From Gemelliphila asaccharolytica (GTDB lineage: Bacteria; Bacillota; Bacilli; Staphylococcales; Gemellaceae), in contig NZ_KQ959872.1 of assembly GCF_001553005.1 (NCBI RefSeq), positions 1-22,855 on the forward strand: 22,855 bases of DNA, written 5' to 3'. Below are positions 14,980 through 22,478 of the stretch, piece after piece; position 1 is the first letter of the stretch; each line of letters opens with the position of its first letter. Both the position numbers and the translations under genes were made by a program. The notes beneath the pieces were generated by a model that saw only the letters and a program-made list of their open reading frames with translations, ran no database searches and was not told where the DNA came from.

Positions 14980-15792
14980 TTACCTCTTAAGTATTATCAT
15001 ATCTAATTCTATAGTTATTTTCTTTATTTCATCCAGATACTTTTCTTTTATTTGCTTAGAAAAAGTCAATGGTGTCATCAAAAGAAAATCTTTAACTTGC
15101 TCTCTTTTTAGATTAAATACTTTGCTTATTCTTTTTGCTCTAACTATGTTCATGTTTTTTGTCAATAAATCTATTGTATCTTTTGATTCATAATCTTTTA
15201 TTTCTAATGCTTCTCTTATCTCTTTTAGATAATTTTTAGTTGGTATTAATTTTATTACAATACCTTTATTTGTCAAAATTCTTTTAAACTCACTATAATT
15301 TGCTGGTGATAAAATATTTAAAATAACGTCTACACTATTATCTTGGAAAGGTAAATTAGATAAATTTGCTAATATATAAGGATTTTTTTTATCATTTATT
15401 ACAGCTTTATGTATAGCACTCTTACTATTATCAAGCCCAAAAAAGTATGTATTTTTAAATGTTTCTTTCAAATTCCTAATATAAAATCCTTCCCCACATC
15501 CAACATCTAACACATTTTTTACATCTCCATTCAACTCTTTTTTTAGCTCATTTAATATATGGTCATAAAATCTACCTTTAAATACTCTTTCTCTAGAGTC
15601 AAAAAGATTTTCTTTATAATTACTTCCCTTATAATTTTCTATCAAGTGAATATATCCCTTACTAGAAAAATCATAAACATGAAAATTCTCACAAATTAAT
15701 GATTTATCCGATATTTTTGAATTTTTTTTACATTTGGGACATAGATAAATTAAATTATTATTAAATTTCTTTATAACATTTTCTATTTTCAT
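14980..15792 (-). CDS. 23S rRNA (guanine-N1)-methyltransferase, RlmA family
   Basis: This is a SAM-dependent methyltransferase of the RlmA group, which methylates N1 of a guanine in hairpin 35 of 23S rRNA (G745 in E. coli, G748 in some Gram-positives, where it can affect tylosin sensitivity). The 270-aa protein starts with a zinc-binding module, C18, C21, C34 and H38 (CPKC...CENFH), followed by YDFSSKGYIHL, a family hallmark. The SAM-binding motif VLDVGCGEGFY is at 94-104. The ILNILSPANYSEFKRIL stretch matches the target-binding part of RlmA. It overlaps tadA by 4 bases (ATGA) and is followed after 2 bases by coiA. Whether it targets 745 or 748 cannot be decided here. Confidence 0.88.
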   Translation of the reverse strand: MKIENVIKKFNNNLIYLCPKCKKNSKISDKSLICENFHVYDFSSKGYIHLIENYKGSNYKENLFDSRERVFKGRFYDHILNELKKELNGDVKNVLDVGCGEGFYIRNLKETFKNTYFFGLDNSKSAIHKAVINDKKNPYILANLSNLPFQDNSVDVILNILSPANYSEFKRILTNKGIVIKLIPTKNYLKEIREALEIKDYESKDTIDLLTKNMNIVRAKRISKVFNLKREQVKDFLLMTPLTFSKQIKEKYLDEIKKITIELDMIILKR

Positions 15793-16253
15793 TTTTTTCT
15801 TTTTTCTTCTCTAATTTCTTTAAAAAAATCTTTTAAAATTTTTTCACATTCTTCTTTCATTATACCCGAGATGACATTTACTTTATGGTTGAATAAATTA
15901 CTTGTCAATAAATCTATTTTACTTTTATGACAGCCATTTTTGCTATCACAAGTACCATAAATTACATTTTCTACTCTTGAATGAATTATAGCTCCACTAC
16001 ACATAACACAAGGTTCAACAGTAGTATATAAATAACTCCCCTCTAAACGCCAAATCCCTATTTTTTCACAAGCTTTTTTTATTGCTAGTACCTCTGCATG
16101 ATAAATTGCTTGACCCGTTACCTCTTTCATATTGTGAGCTTTTGCTACAATTTTATTGTCTATAACAAGAACACATCCTATAGGTACTTCTCTTTCTTTA
16201 TATGCTTTTTTTGCTTCTTCTAATGCTATTTTCATATAATAATTATGATTCAT
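15789..16253 (-). CDS. tadA: tRNA-specific adenosine deaminase TadA
   Basis: TadA deaminates the wobble adenosine 34 to inosine in tRNA-Arg(ACG). The 154-aa product has the zinc and catalytic residues H52-A-E54 (in YHAEVLAIKKA) and PC82-V-M-C85. A conserved NMKEVTGQAIYHAE precedes the site. An in-frame ATG six codons upstream (16271) has no ribosome-binding site, while ATG 16253 is preceded by GGTAAGGA at 7-base spacing, so I use the latter. It is the first gene of the tadA-rlmA-coiA-dprA operon, under a strong extended -10 promoter that overlaps the divergent promoter of the lactonase-family gene. Its stop overlaps the rlmA start. Confidence 0.95.
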   Translation of the reverse strand: MNHNYYMKIALEEAKKAYKEREVPIGCVLVIDNKIVAKAHNMKEVTGQAIYHAEVLAIKKACEKIGIWRLEGSYLYTTVEPCVMCSGAIIHSRVENVIYGTCDSKNGCHKSKIDLLTSNLFNHKVNVISGIMKEECEKILKDFFKEIREEKRKK

Positions 16254-16281
16254 ATTTTTTTCCTTACCCATTATTATTTAA

Positions 16282-16327
16282 ATTGTAGCAAAATAAAAAA
16301 ATGTTGGCAAGGTTATTATGCTATAAT
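16282..16327. promoter_or_regulatory. Divergent overlapping promoters: tadA operon (minus) and lactonase-family gene (plus)
   Basis: Minus strand: TTGCCA (16305-16310) and TACAAT (16282-16287) are 17 bases apart, with TGC before the -10. Plus strand: TGCTATAAT (16319-16327) is an extended -10 without a clear -35. The two polymerase sites overlap, so expression of the two operons is probably mutually competitive. Confidence 0.65.
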
Positions 16328-16345
16328 TAACTTGAGGTGAATAAA

Positions 16346-17329
16346 ATGATAGAAAAATTCTACTTAGGAACTTATACAAAAAGAAAAAGTAAGGGTATCT
16401 ATTCCATAAAATTAGACGAAAAAAAAGAAAAACTCTACGATTTAAAATTAGAATATGAAGTTAATAATCCCACATATATTTGTAAATTTGAAGATAATAT
16501 TTTTTCTGTTTCAAATGAAAAAAATCAGGGAGGAATTAGCTGGTTTAAAGATGGAAAAATATTAGCAAAAAATCATCACGAAAGCTCAACTCCATGCTAT
16601 ATAGACTATTCAAAAAAACACAAATTAATAGCAACAGCAAACTATCATACAGCAAATATCTGTTTATATGAAATAAAAAATAAAAAAATAATATTAAAAA
16701 GTAAAATATCAAATAAAAATAATGAAAAAATATCTCATATGCACTACAGTAAATTTTTTGATGATATAGATTGCCTTTTTGTTTGTGATTTAGGTAAAAG
16801 TAAAATAATAACATATAAAATTGAAAAAAATGAATTAACTAAAGTAAGCGAGTATAAATCAGATGAAAAATCTGGGGCAAGACACATAGTATTTCATCCG
16901 CAAAAAAATATCTGCTACCTAATATGTGAATTAAATTCCACAATTGAAATATTAGATTTCGATAAAAAAAATCTTACCTTTAAAAAAATAAATACAGTCA
17001 ATTTAACAGAAAAAAATGAAAAAAAATGGGCTTCTGCCATAAAAATTACAAAAAATGGAAAATTTTTATATGCTTCTAATAGAGGCGATGATTATATCTT
17101 TACCTTTAAAATAGATAGTGAGGGGAATCTAGAATTAATACAAAAAATATCATCATTTGGCAAAGTTGTAAGAGATTTTACCCTATCTAAAGATGAAAAA
17201 TATCTAATAGCAGGACATCAAGAGTCTGACAATTTAAGTCTTTTTAAAATAGAAAAAGAAGGAAAACTTTTATTTTTAAATAATGATACTTTTGCTCCTG
17301 AAGTAGTCAATATAATAAATAATATATAA
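16346..17329 (+). CDS. Lactonase family protein (6-phosphogluconolactonase-type beta-propeller)
   Basis: This is a seven-bladed beta-propeller of the bacterial lactonase family (the group containing E. coli Pgl and B. subtilis YkgB). Characterised members hydrolyse 6-phosphogluconolactone in the oxidative pentose phosphate pathway. Family signatures are YLGTYTKRKSKGIYSIKL near the N-terminus, the ATANYHTANICLYEI repeat, GARHIVFHPQKNICYLICEL, and FLYASNRGDDYIFTFKID, each marking a blade. The 327-aa length is typical. The frame opens at GTG 16337, but that GTG is part of the GAGGTGA ribosome-binding site that serves ATG 16346, so the ATG is the start. comC follows 24 bases downstream. No other pentose phosphate gene is nearby, so the specific reaction is inferred from family only. 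Confidence 0.85.
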   Translation: MIEKFYLGTYTKRKSKGIYSIKLDEKKEKLYDLKLEYEVNNPTYICKFEDNIFSVSNEKNQGGISWFKDGKILAKNHHESSTPCYIDYSKKHKLIATANYHTANICLYEIKNKKIILKSKISNKNNEKISHMHYSKFFDDIDCLFVCDLGKSKIITYKIEKNELTKVSEYKSDEKSGARHIVFHPQKNICYLICELNSTIEILDFDKKNLTFKKINTVNLTEKNEKKWASAIKITKNGKFLYASNRGDDYIFTFKIDSEGNLELIQKISSFGKVVRDFTLSKDEKYLIAGHQESDNLSLFKIEKEGKLLFLNNDTFAPEVVNIINNI

Positions 17330-17353
17330 AATTTAAAAATTTTAGGAGTATCT

Positions 17354-18070
17354 ATGGAAACAATTTTTTTATGTTTATTATTTTTAATAATGGCCAGTTT
17401 CATTAAATGTTTAATATCTAATCCAATAAATAAAGATTTTTTAACAAGAAAAAGTGCTTGTGATAAATGTAATCAAAGATTAAAACCTTTAGACTTAATA
17501 CCTCTTTTAAGTTTTATTTTTTTAAAAGGAAAATGTAGATACTGTAAAAAAAATATAGACATAAACATTTTTCTTTATGAGGTATTTTCTTTTATAATCC
17601 TTGTGTTTTATTTATTAACTAAAAATATTTTACCCTTATCTTATATAGATTATTTTATAGTACTTATCTTAATATTTATATCTATTGAAGATATAAATAA
17701 ATATGAAATAAATGAAAAATTACAAATAATATTATTATTCTTATGTGGAATAAACTTTTTCTTAAAACAAGATATTTCAAACTTAAAAAATACTTTTATC
17801 TTGGTATTACTTTATCATCTTATTTATTTAGTAACACTTAAAAATATAGGTTATGGTGATATAAAGTTATTTTCTATACTATCACTTAACTTAACTCTAT
17901 CAAAAGGAATATATTTATTCTTATATACCTTCATAATAGCAGGGTTTTTTGTTTTAATATTATTATTACTAAAAAAAGCAACAAAAAATACAAAAATACC
18001 CCTTGCTCCATATATAACACTTGCTTATATAGTGATTTTAATTCAAGGAGAAATAACATGGATAATTTAA
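17354..18070 (+). CDS. comC: Type IV prepilin peptidase ComC (A24 family)
   Basis: ComC is the membrane aspartyl protease that cleaves and methylates the prepilin-like ComG proteins needed for DNA uptake. The 238-aa protein is close to B. subtilis ComC in length. After the first helix it has the cytosolic zinc motif C36-x2-C39...C61-x2-C64 with DLIPLLSFIFLKGKCRYC. The two catalytic aspartates are D113 in SIEDINKYEIN and D169 in the GYGDIK motif. Six to eight hydrophobic helices are visible. TTAGGAG precedes the ATG. The 3' end overlaps radC by 13 bases. In B. subtilis comC and radC are also near neighbours (with maf and spoIIB, absent here), supporting the call. No major prepilin genes are in this window. 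Confidence 0.93.
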   Translation: METIFLCLLFLIMASFIKCLISNPINKDFLTRKSACDKCNQRLKPLDLIPLLSFIFLKGKCRYCKKNIDINIFLYEVFSFIILVFYLLTKNILPLSYIDYFIVLILIFISIEDINKYEINEKLQIILLFLCGINFFLKQDISNLKNTFILVLLYHLIYLVTLKNIGYGDIKLFSILSLNLTLSKGIYLFLYTFIIAGFFVLILLLLKKATKNTKIPLAPYITLAYIVILIQGEITWII

Positions 18071-18828
18071 AAATTAAAGACTTTGCAATTGAAGAGAGGC
18101 CACGAGAAAAATTATTAAAATATGGAGCCAAAAATCTTTTAGATAAAGAACTTTTAGCTATCCTCTTACGGACAGGAACAAAAGAATTAAATGTAATAAA
18201 ACTAGCTGAAAAAATCTTAAAAGATGTAGGTGGCATAAAAAATTTATCTGACACTACTATAAACGAACTTATCAAATACGATGGAGTTGGAAAAGTTAAA
18301 GCTATAAACTTATTAGCTAGTATTGAGTTTGCCAAAAGAGTTTTTAAACAAGAAATAAATGAAAAAATAACTTGTAAAAATCCGTCAATAATAGCAAATT
18401 ACTTGCGTTATAATCTTATAAATTTAAAACAAGAAATTTTTTTAGCTATAGATATTGATTCTAAAGGAAAAATAATAGAAGAAAGAGAAGTTTTTAAAGG
18501 AAAAGTGAGTAGCAGTGAAATTCACCCTAGAGAAATATATAAAAATTCTATTAAAAACTCTGCTAGTAGTATAATATGTGTTCATAATCATCCGTCAGGT
18601 ATAGCTACACCATCTATCAAAGACATACAAAGTACAAAATCATTAATAGAAGCTTCTAATCTTTTAGGAATAACCTTTTTGGATCATATTGTTATTGCTA
18701 AAGAAGGGTTTTGTAGTATCTTAAAGTTTTTAAAAATTTTAAAAGAAAATAACCTAAATAGCAAAAATTTAAATGTAGAAACAGTAAATTATATTATAAA
18801 AAAATATAATTTAATTGAAAAATACTAA
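18058..18828 (+). CDS. radC: RadC family protein (JAB/MPN domain)
   Basis: RadC-family proteins carry an N-terminal helix-hairpin-helix-like region (IKYDGVGKVKAINLLASIE, about 72-90) and a C-terminal JAMM/MPN metalloprotease-like domain. The zinc-site residues are present: H176 and H178 in CVHNHPSG, S186 and D189 in PSIKD, with E154 in SSSEIHPREIY. Typical opening motifs are RPREKLLKYGAKNLLDKELLAILLR. The 256-aa length includes about 30 extra C-terminal residues beyond the shorter family members. A direct role in repair is doubtful: in Streptococcus pneumoniae radC was reported dispensable for repair and transformation. AAGGAG precedes the ATG, and it overlaps comC, so the two are coupled. 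Function remains open. Confidence 0.92.
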   Translation: MDNLKIKDFAIEERPREKLLKYGAKNLLDKELLAILLRTGTKELNVIKLAEKILKDVGGIKNLSDTTINELIKYDGVGKVKAINLLASIEFAKRVFKQEINEKITCKNPSIIANYLRYNLINLKQEIFLAIDIDSKGKIIEEREVFKGKVSSSEIHPREIYKNSIKNSASSIICVHNHPSGIATPSIKDIQSTKSLIEASNLLGITFLDHIVIAKEGFCSILKFLKILKENNLNSKNLNVETVNYIIKKYNLIEKY

Positions 18829-18850
18829 TTTCTTAAAATTATAAAATATT

Positions 18851-18894
18851 AAAAAAAGCCTCTTAAGTTTCATTATAATAAACTTAGGAGGTTT
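18851..18894 (-). terminator. Terminator of the cvfB-fur operon
   Basis: AAGCCTCTTAAGTTT (18856-18870) pairs with AAACTTAGGAGGTTT (18880-18894) with one mismatch and a 9-base loop. On the minus strand it runs into seven T (A run 18851-18857), so it chiefly stops transcription from fur; it may also stop radC transcripts less well. Confidence 0.75.
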
Positions 18895-18915
18895 AAATCT
18901 ATTTACTTATATTTT

Positions 18916-19347
18916 TTATTTGCAACTTTTGCAAATGCCATATATTGCTATTGTGTCATCTTGAGTTTCAAAATCATACTCTTTATCAACATATTTAATT
19001 AATTCGTTAAAAATTGGATTTTTTACAGTTTTTATATTATGACACTTAGTACATATTAAATGATGATGCATTCCAGGCGTTATTTTTTGTTTTAAATGAT
19101 ATTTAGCTATACCGTTACCAAAAGTTACCTTTTCTAGTATTCCTAAATCATAAAAAGTATCTAATGTTCTATATACTGTAGCAAGACCTATTTCAGGGTT
19201 AATTTCTTTTACTATAAAGTATAATTCTTCTGAACTTAGATGTTCTTCTTTTTGGTCTACTAAAATTTTTATTATTGTTTCTCTTTGCGGTGTTAATTTA
19301 TAAGGTGAATTTTGCAGTGTTTTTACTATTTCATTATATATGTCCAT
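18916..19347 (-). CDS. fur: Ferric uptake regulator Fur
   Basis: Fur represses iron-acquisition genes when loaded with ferrous iron. The 143-aa protein resembles B. subtilis Fur more than PerR or Zur: YKLTPQRETIIKIL, EEHLSSEELYFIVKE, PEIGLATVYRTLD, FGNGIAKY, and MHHHLICTKC are all Fur-like. The DNA-recognition helix is in GLATVYRTL (about 54-62). Metal-site residues include H94-H96, and structural zinc cysteines C99/C102 and C139/C142. The PerR regulatory aspartate context is absent, so I do not call it PerR. The ATG follows AGAGGG, and the start overlaps the nudF stop by 14 bases. It is the last gene of the operon cvfB-cupin-rnz-nudF-fur. I saw no clear Fur box in the window. Confidence 0.88.
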   Translation of the reverse strand: MDIYNEIVKTLQNSPYKLTPQRETIIKILVDQKEEHLSSEELYFIVKEINPEIGLATVYRTLDTFYDLGILEKVTFGNGIAKYHLKQKITPGMHHHLICTKCHNIKTVKNPIFNELIKYVDKEYDFETQDDTIAIYGICKSCK

Positions 19348-19894
19348 TCATTTGCCCTCTTAACCATTGTAATGCTATTATTGTTTTACTATCTGTAAAT
19401 TTATTATTATCTAATTTATTGAAAACTTGATTAATTTCTATTTTTTTTAAATTTAAAAATTCATCATCATCTAGTGATAATTCTTCTTTGCTTTCGATTT
19501 CTAAATCTTTTACAAAATAAATAGTTATCATCTCTGAACTATATCCTAAAGCTACATGAGTGTCACAAATTTTTTTTAAATCTTCCCTTTTTACACTATA
19601 GCCAGTTTCTTCTTTTAATTCCCTAATAGCTGCTTTTTCTCTTTCTTCATCTTTATCTATTTTTCCTGCTGGAATTTCTAAAGTTACTTGTTCTATAGCC
19701 TTTCTATACTGCTGAACAAAAAGCACTTCATTTTTTTTTGTTAATGCTAAAATTGCTACTGCTCCATTATGTTTTAATATCTCTCTTGTAGATTTTGTTT
19801 TATCTGGCAATAATACTTCATGAACTTCTAAATTTATAACTTTACCACAGTAAATTTTTTCTTTAGTTATTGTTTTTTCTTCTAAATCTTTCAT
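19334..19894 (-). CDS. nudF: Nudix hydrolase, ADP-ribose pyrophosphatase
   Basis: This enzyme hydrolyses ADP-ribose to AMP and ribose-5-phosphate. The 186-aa product has a perfect Nudix box from G77 to Y99 (G-x5-E-x7-REL-x-EE-x-G), and the proline-containing EIPAGK that precedes it in ADP-ribose pyrophosphatases. From ATG 19894 the protein begins MKDLEEKTITKEKI, which is nearly identical in form to B. subtilis NudF (MKSLEEKTI). An in-frame ATG ten codons upstream at 19924 lies inside rnz and has no ribosome-binding site, so I reject it. The chosen start is 4 bases after the rnz stop, without a strong Shine-Dalgarno, so it probably depends on translational coupling. fur follows, overlapping. 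Confidence 0.92.
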   Translation of the reverse strand: MKDLEEKTITKEKIYCGKVINLEVHEVLLPDKTKSTREILKHNGAVAILALTKKNEVLFVQQYRKAIEQVTLEIPAGKIDKDEEREKAAIRELKEETGYSVKREDLKKICDTHVALGYSSEMITIYFVKDLEIESKEELSLDDDEFLNLKKIEINQVFNKLDNNKFTDSKTIIALQWLRGQMNGHI

Positions 19895-19898
19895 ATTA

Positions 19899-20816
19899 TT
19901 ACAACTCGTATTCTTCCATATCATTTACTAAATTTATATTATTTTTCAAACTTTTTTTTATGTCTTCTATTTCTTTTTTATCATATCTTGAACTTATATG
20001 AGTTAGATAAATTTTATCTATTTTTTCTCCCTGTGTCAGATTATTAATATCTTCTATATTCATATGCATATGATTTTTTGCTAAAATTTTTTCATCAGGA
20101 TATAAATATGTACATTCTGATACTAATACATCTACGTCTTTTATAAAATCTTTTAATTTAGAAAAGTATAATGTATCAGATATAATAACTATTTTTTTCC
20201 CTTTTTTATCTTCTCCTAAAAATTTGCTAGAAATATATTTTTTTCCATTAAATTCAAAAAAATCTTTTTCTTTTATTTCTCTGCATATTTTACCAGGCTT
20301 TATTCCTATTTCTTTTAATTTTTCTACATTTAAAGTTCCTTTTTTATCTTTAAAGTTTAATTTGAAAGCATAACTTTCTATTCCATGTATTAATTTAAAA
20401 GATTCTATATTTATATTTTTATCGTCATATAGAATTTCATTACTTTTTGAAAATTCTTTATAATGTATATTATAATTTAAGACTGTAGATGATATTTTTA
20501 AATTAAATGTTACATATTCTTTTATTCCTTTTGGTCCAAATATATATATATCTTTTTTTTCCTTATTTAGTAAAAAATTCCTTGATGACAAAAATCCTAT
20601 TAATCCTAGAATATGGTCGCCATGAAGATGACTTATAAATATTTTGGTTATCTTCGCTGGTTTTAAATTAGTATACATCATTTTATGTTGTGTACCTTCT
20701 CCACAATCTATCATAAAACATTCTTTTATCTCATCCATAAAATTTAAAACTATACTTTGTGTATTTCTATGTTTTGATGGAACTCCTGCTCCCGTACCTA
20801 AAAACTGAATTTTCAT
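19899..20816 (-). CDS. rnz: Ribonuclease Z (tRNA 3' endonuclease)
   Basis: RNase Z cleaves the 3' trailer of tRNA precursors that lack an encoded CCA. The 305-aa protein begins MKIQFLGTGAGVPSKHRNTQS, a family signature. The metal-binding motif SHLHGDH gives H63, H65, D67 and H68; further ligands are H144 in LIHGIE, D214 in ISDTLYF and H273 in LTHISSRY. The exosite region (about 155-200) is present. Fittingly, the tRNA-Leu gene at the right end of this window carries no CCA. The ATG shares one base with the stop of the small cupin-like gene upstream (TAATG). nudF begins 4 bases after its stop. Confidence 0.95.
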   Translation of the reverse strand: MKIQFLGTGAGVPSKHRNTQSIVLNFMDEIKECFMIDCGEGTQHKMMYTNLKPAKITKIFISHLHGDHILGLIGFLSSRNFLLNKEKKDIYIFGPKGIKEYVTFNLKISSTVLNYNIHYKEFSKSNEILYDDKNINIESFKLIHGIESYAFKLNFKDKKGTLNVEKLKEIGIKPGKICREIKEKDFFEFNGKKYISSKFLGEDKKGKKIVIISDTLYFSKLKDFIKDVDVLVSECTYLYPDEKILAKNHMHMNIEDINNLTQGEKIDKIYLTHISSRYDKKEIEDIKKSLKNNINLVNDMEEYEL

Positions 20817-21097
20817 TATATCTTAAATATCACTACTTGACTATCTTCTACACACGTTATAATGTGTTTTTTATTTTTTTCTATTTCTAGTATTTCAAAC
20901 TCTTCTAAGTTTTCTATTTCATCTTCTGTTTTTACTGATATTTTACCATTTACATTCAAAATAACTATATTATGTTCATTACTATAGTCATCTGTTTGAT
21001 TGCCTTTTTTTAAATTAAGGTGAACTACTTGATAATCTTTATTGTCTATAATAACTCCACCCAATAAAATATTTTTATCTAATTTTTGTTTTTTCAT
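20816..21097 (-). CDS. Small cupin-like hypothetical protein (93 aa)
   Basis: I do not recognise a named family. The sequence is dominated by short beta-strand-like stretches: YQVVHLNL, NIVILNVNGKISV, EFEILEIEKNKKHIITCVEDSQVVIFKI. The pattern, with a histidine-starting strand, glycine turn and final QVVIFKI, is what a single minimal cupin domain looks like, but the canonical metal-binding histidine pairs are not evident (H26, H42 and H78 are scattered). There is no signal or membrane segment. Its start overlaps cvfB by 4 bases and its stop shares a base with the rnz start, so it is a genuine, translationally coupled gene. Position between CvfB and RNase Z hints at RNA metabolism, but that is only context. 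Confidence 0.8.
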   Translation of the reverse strand: MKKQKLDKNILLGGVIIDNKDYQVVHLNLKKGNQTDDYSNEHNIVILNVNGKISVKTEDEIENLEEFEILEIEKNKKHIITCVEDSQVVIFKI

Positions 21098-21975
21098 TTT
21101 TGCCCCCTTCTTATATAAAGACCGTCTAATTCTATAGTTATTTTTTTATTTTTAAATAATCTTCCTACTGCTTTTTTAAAGTCGCCTTTACTCATATCAA
21201 ATATTTCTCTTATTTGTTTTGGATTGCTTTTATCTGTGTATTCACAATATCCATTATTATTTTTTATATATTGTAACACTATTTCTGCATCTTCGTCTAT
21301 CCTTTCATATGCTCTAGACAAAAATGATCCATTTAGTTGTCCATCAGATTTAACTTTTATTATTCTAACCTTTACAAGCTCCCCTAAGCGTGGCTCTTTC
21401 TTTCTTTCTGATTCATGTACAAATATCTTATAACCTTCTTTTGAAAGTAAAAATGTTCCTACTTTCATAACTCTATAAGGATAAGCTTCTATTTCTTTGT
21501 TAAATAAATCTTTATCTGCTTTTTCGTAAAGACTTTCTACTATTTTCTCTGTTGCTATTCTAGCAAATAATTGTCCATTGTAATCTCTTCGTAAGGTTAT
21601 AAATAAATTATCTCCTTCTTTAGGCCAAAGACTTCTTACCTTTGGTAAATCTTCCCTTAAAAGAAGTATATCTCTTGAAAATCCTATATCTAGTCCAACA
21701 CCTTCTTCACTTACTCTTACTACTTTACTAAAATCATATTCTCCATATGTTACAGCAGGAAGTTTTGGCGTTGCAAACATTTTACCACTTCTTGATGGAT
21801 ATATAAACATTGAATATTCTTGAGAAATTTCAAAATTATCTACATTATCTATATCAGATATATTGCAAGTAAATTCTTCTCCTTCCTCATTTTTAAATAA
21901 AAACGATGAAGAATTTTTTTCTACTAATTTTAAAAAGTGTATTTCTCCTGTTATAAATTTATTTTTTTTGTCCAT
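21094..21975 (-). CDS. cvfB: CvfB-family S1-like RNA-binding protein
   Basis: CvfB (YitL in B. subtilis) is an RNA-binding protein with tandem S1 domains and a C-terminal winged helix, known in Staphylococcus aureus as a conserved virulence factor affecting gene expression. The 293-aa length is typical. The S1-like barrels fall at about 1-65, 70-145 and 148-220, with family stretches such as GVGLDIGFSRDILLLREDLP and YRVMKVGTFLLSKEGYKIFVHESE. The winged-helix part (about 225-293) ends with MSKGDFKKAVGRLFKNKKI and ELDGLYIRR, as in other CvfB proteins. AAAGGGG precedes the ATG. It is the first gene of the operon that continues through rnz and fur. A promoter candidate lies in the 3' end of spx. 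Confidence 0.9.
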   Translation of the reverse strand: MDKKNKFITGEIHFLKLVEKNSSSFLFKNEEGEEFTCNISDIDNVDNFEISQEYSMFIYPSRSGKMFATPKLPAVTYGEYDFSKVVRVSEEGVGLDIGFSRDILLLREDLPKVRSLWPKEGDNLFITLRRDYNGQLFARIATEKIVESLYEKADKDLFNKEIEAYPYRVMKVGTFLLSKEGYKIFVHESERKKEPRLGELVKVRIIKVKSDGQLNGSFLSRAYERIDEDAEIVLQYIKNNNGYCEYTDKSNPKQIREIFDMSKGDFKKAVGRLFKNKKITIELDGLYIRRGQK

Positions 21976-21994
21976 TATTCCCCTTTAATAAATA

Positions 21995-22020
21995 AAAGAG
22001 TTGTTAGATATCAACCCTTT
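21995..22020 (-). terminator. Hairpin between spx and cvfB (terminator or leader structure)
   Basis: AAAGAGTTG (21995-22003) and CAACCCTTT (22012-22020) pair with one mismatch around an 8-base loop. On the minus strand T-rich DNA follows. It would end spx transcripts, but it also lies just after the predicted cvfB transcription start, where it could act as an attenuator or 5' stabiliser. Confidence 0.5.
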
Positions 22021-22032
22021 ATTCTAAATTTT

Positions 22033-22061
22033 ATACTAAATTAATATTGTATCTGGTTCAA
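22033..22061 (-). promoter_or_regulatory. Candidate cvfB operon promoter inside the end of spx
   Basis: TTGAAC (22056-22061) and TAGTAT (22033-22038) are 17 bases apart on the minus strand. The -35 lies within spx codons for Leu-Asn near its C-terminus. Confidence 0.45.
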
Positions 22062-22433
22062 CTGATTTTCCCTTACTTCTCTAGGAAGAAATCTTCTTAT
22101 CTCATCCACATTATATCCAACTTGTAATCGTTTGTCATCAATTAAAATAGGTCTTTTTAACATTCCTGGATTGTCTTGAATAATTTTATATAAATTTTTC
22201 ATTGATAATTCATCTAAATTAATATTTAATTTTTGGAAAGTTTTAGATCTGAAAGAAATTATATCTTCAGTACCTTGTTCTGTAATTGATAATATTCGTT
22301 GAATTTCTTTTATTGTTAATGGTTCTGAAAAAATATTTCTTTCTTCATATTCTATATTGTGATTTTCTAACCACGATTTTGCTTTTCTACAAGAAGTACA
22401 ACTGGGAGATGAAAATAAAGTAACCACCAACAC
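22041..22433 (-). CDS. spx: Transcriptional regulator Spx
   Basis: Spx binds the alpha subunit C-terminal domain of RNA polymerase and reprograms transcription in disulfide stress. The 130-aa sequence is clearly Spx: [53 protein letters not shown]. The redox switch CxxC is C12/C15 here, which corresponds to C10/C13 in standard numbering. G54 and R94 match the polymerase-contacting G52 and R92. Translation probably starts at GTG 22433, after GAGGGGG with good spacing, giving two residues before the canonical MVTL; TTG 22430 is an alternative. It has a strong own promoter with a palindrome in the spacer. The C-terminus lacks the LAN-type tail recognised by ClpXP in B. subtilis and ends NQLNQIQY. 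Confidence 0.95.
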   Translation of the reverse strand: MLVVTLFSSPSCTSCRKAKSWLENHNIEYEERNIFSEPLTIKEIQRILSITEQGTEDIISFRSKTFQKLNINLDELSMKNLYKIIQDNPGMLKRPILIDDKRLQVGYNVDEIRRFLPREVRENQLNQIQY

Positions 22434-22478
22434 AAATCACCCCCTCATAAGAATTGCTTCTATATTTACCTATATTTT

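Noticed and set aside
16545..16814. Minus-strand 89-aa hydrophobic frame opposite the lactonase-family gene
   Set aside because: Its phenylalanine/leucine/tyrosine richness is the antisense of lysine/asparagine-rich coding DNA; no ribosome-binding site or conserved motif.
17931..18335. Minus-strand 134-aa frame across the comC-radC junction
   Set aside because: It lies antisense to two confidently identified genes and has no recognisable protein features.
18916..19347. Calling the Fur-family regulator PerR because ahpCF is nearby
   Set aside because: The sequence follows Fur (HHHLIC, PEIGLATVYRTL, FGNGIAKY) rather than PerR, and it sits in an unrelated operon 13 kb from ahpC.
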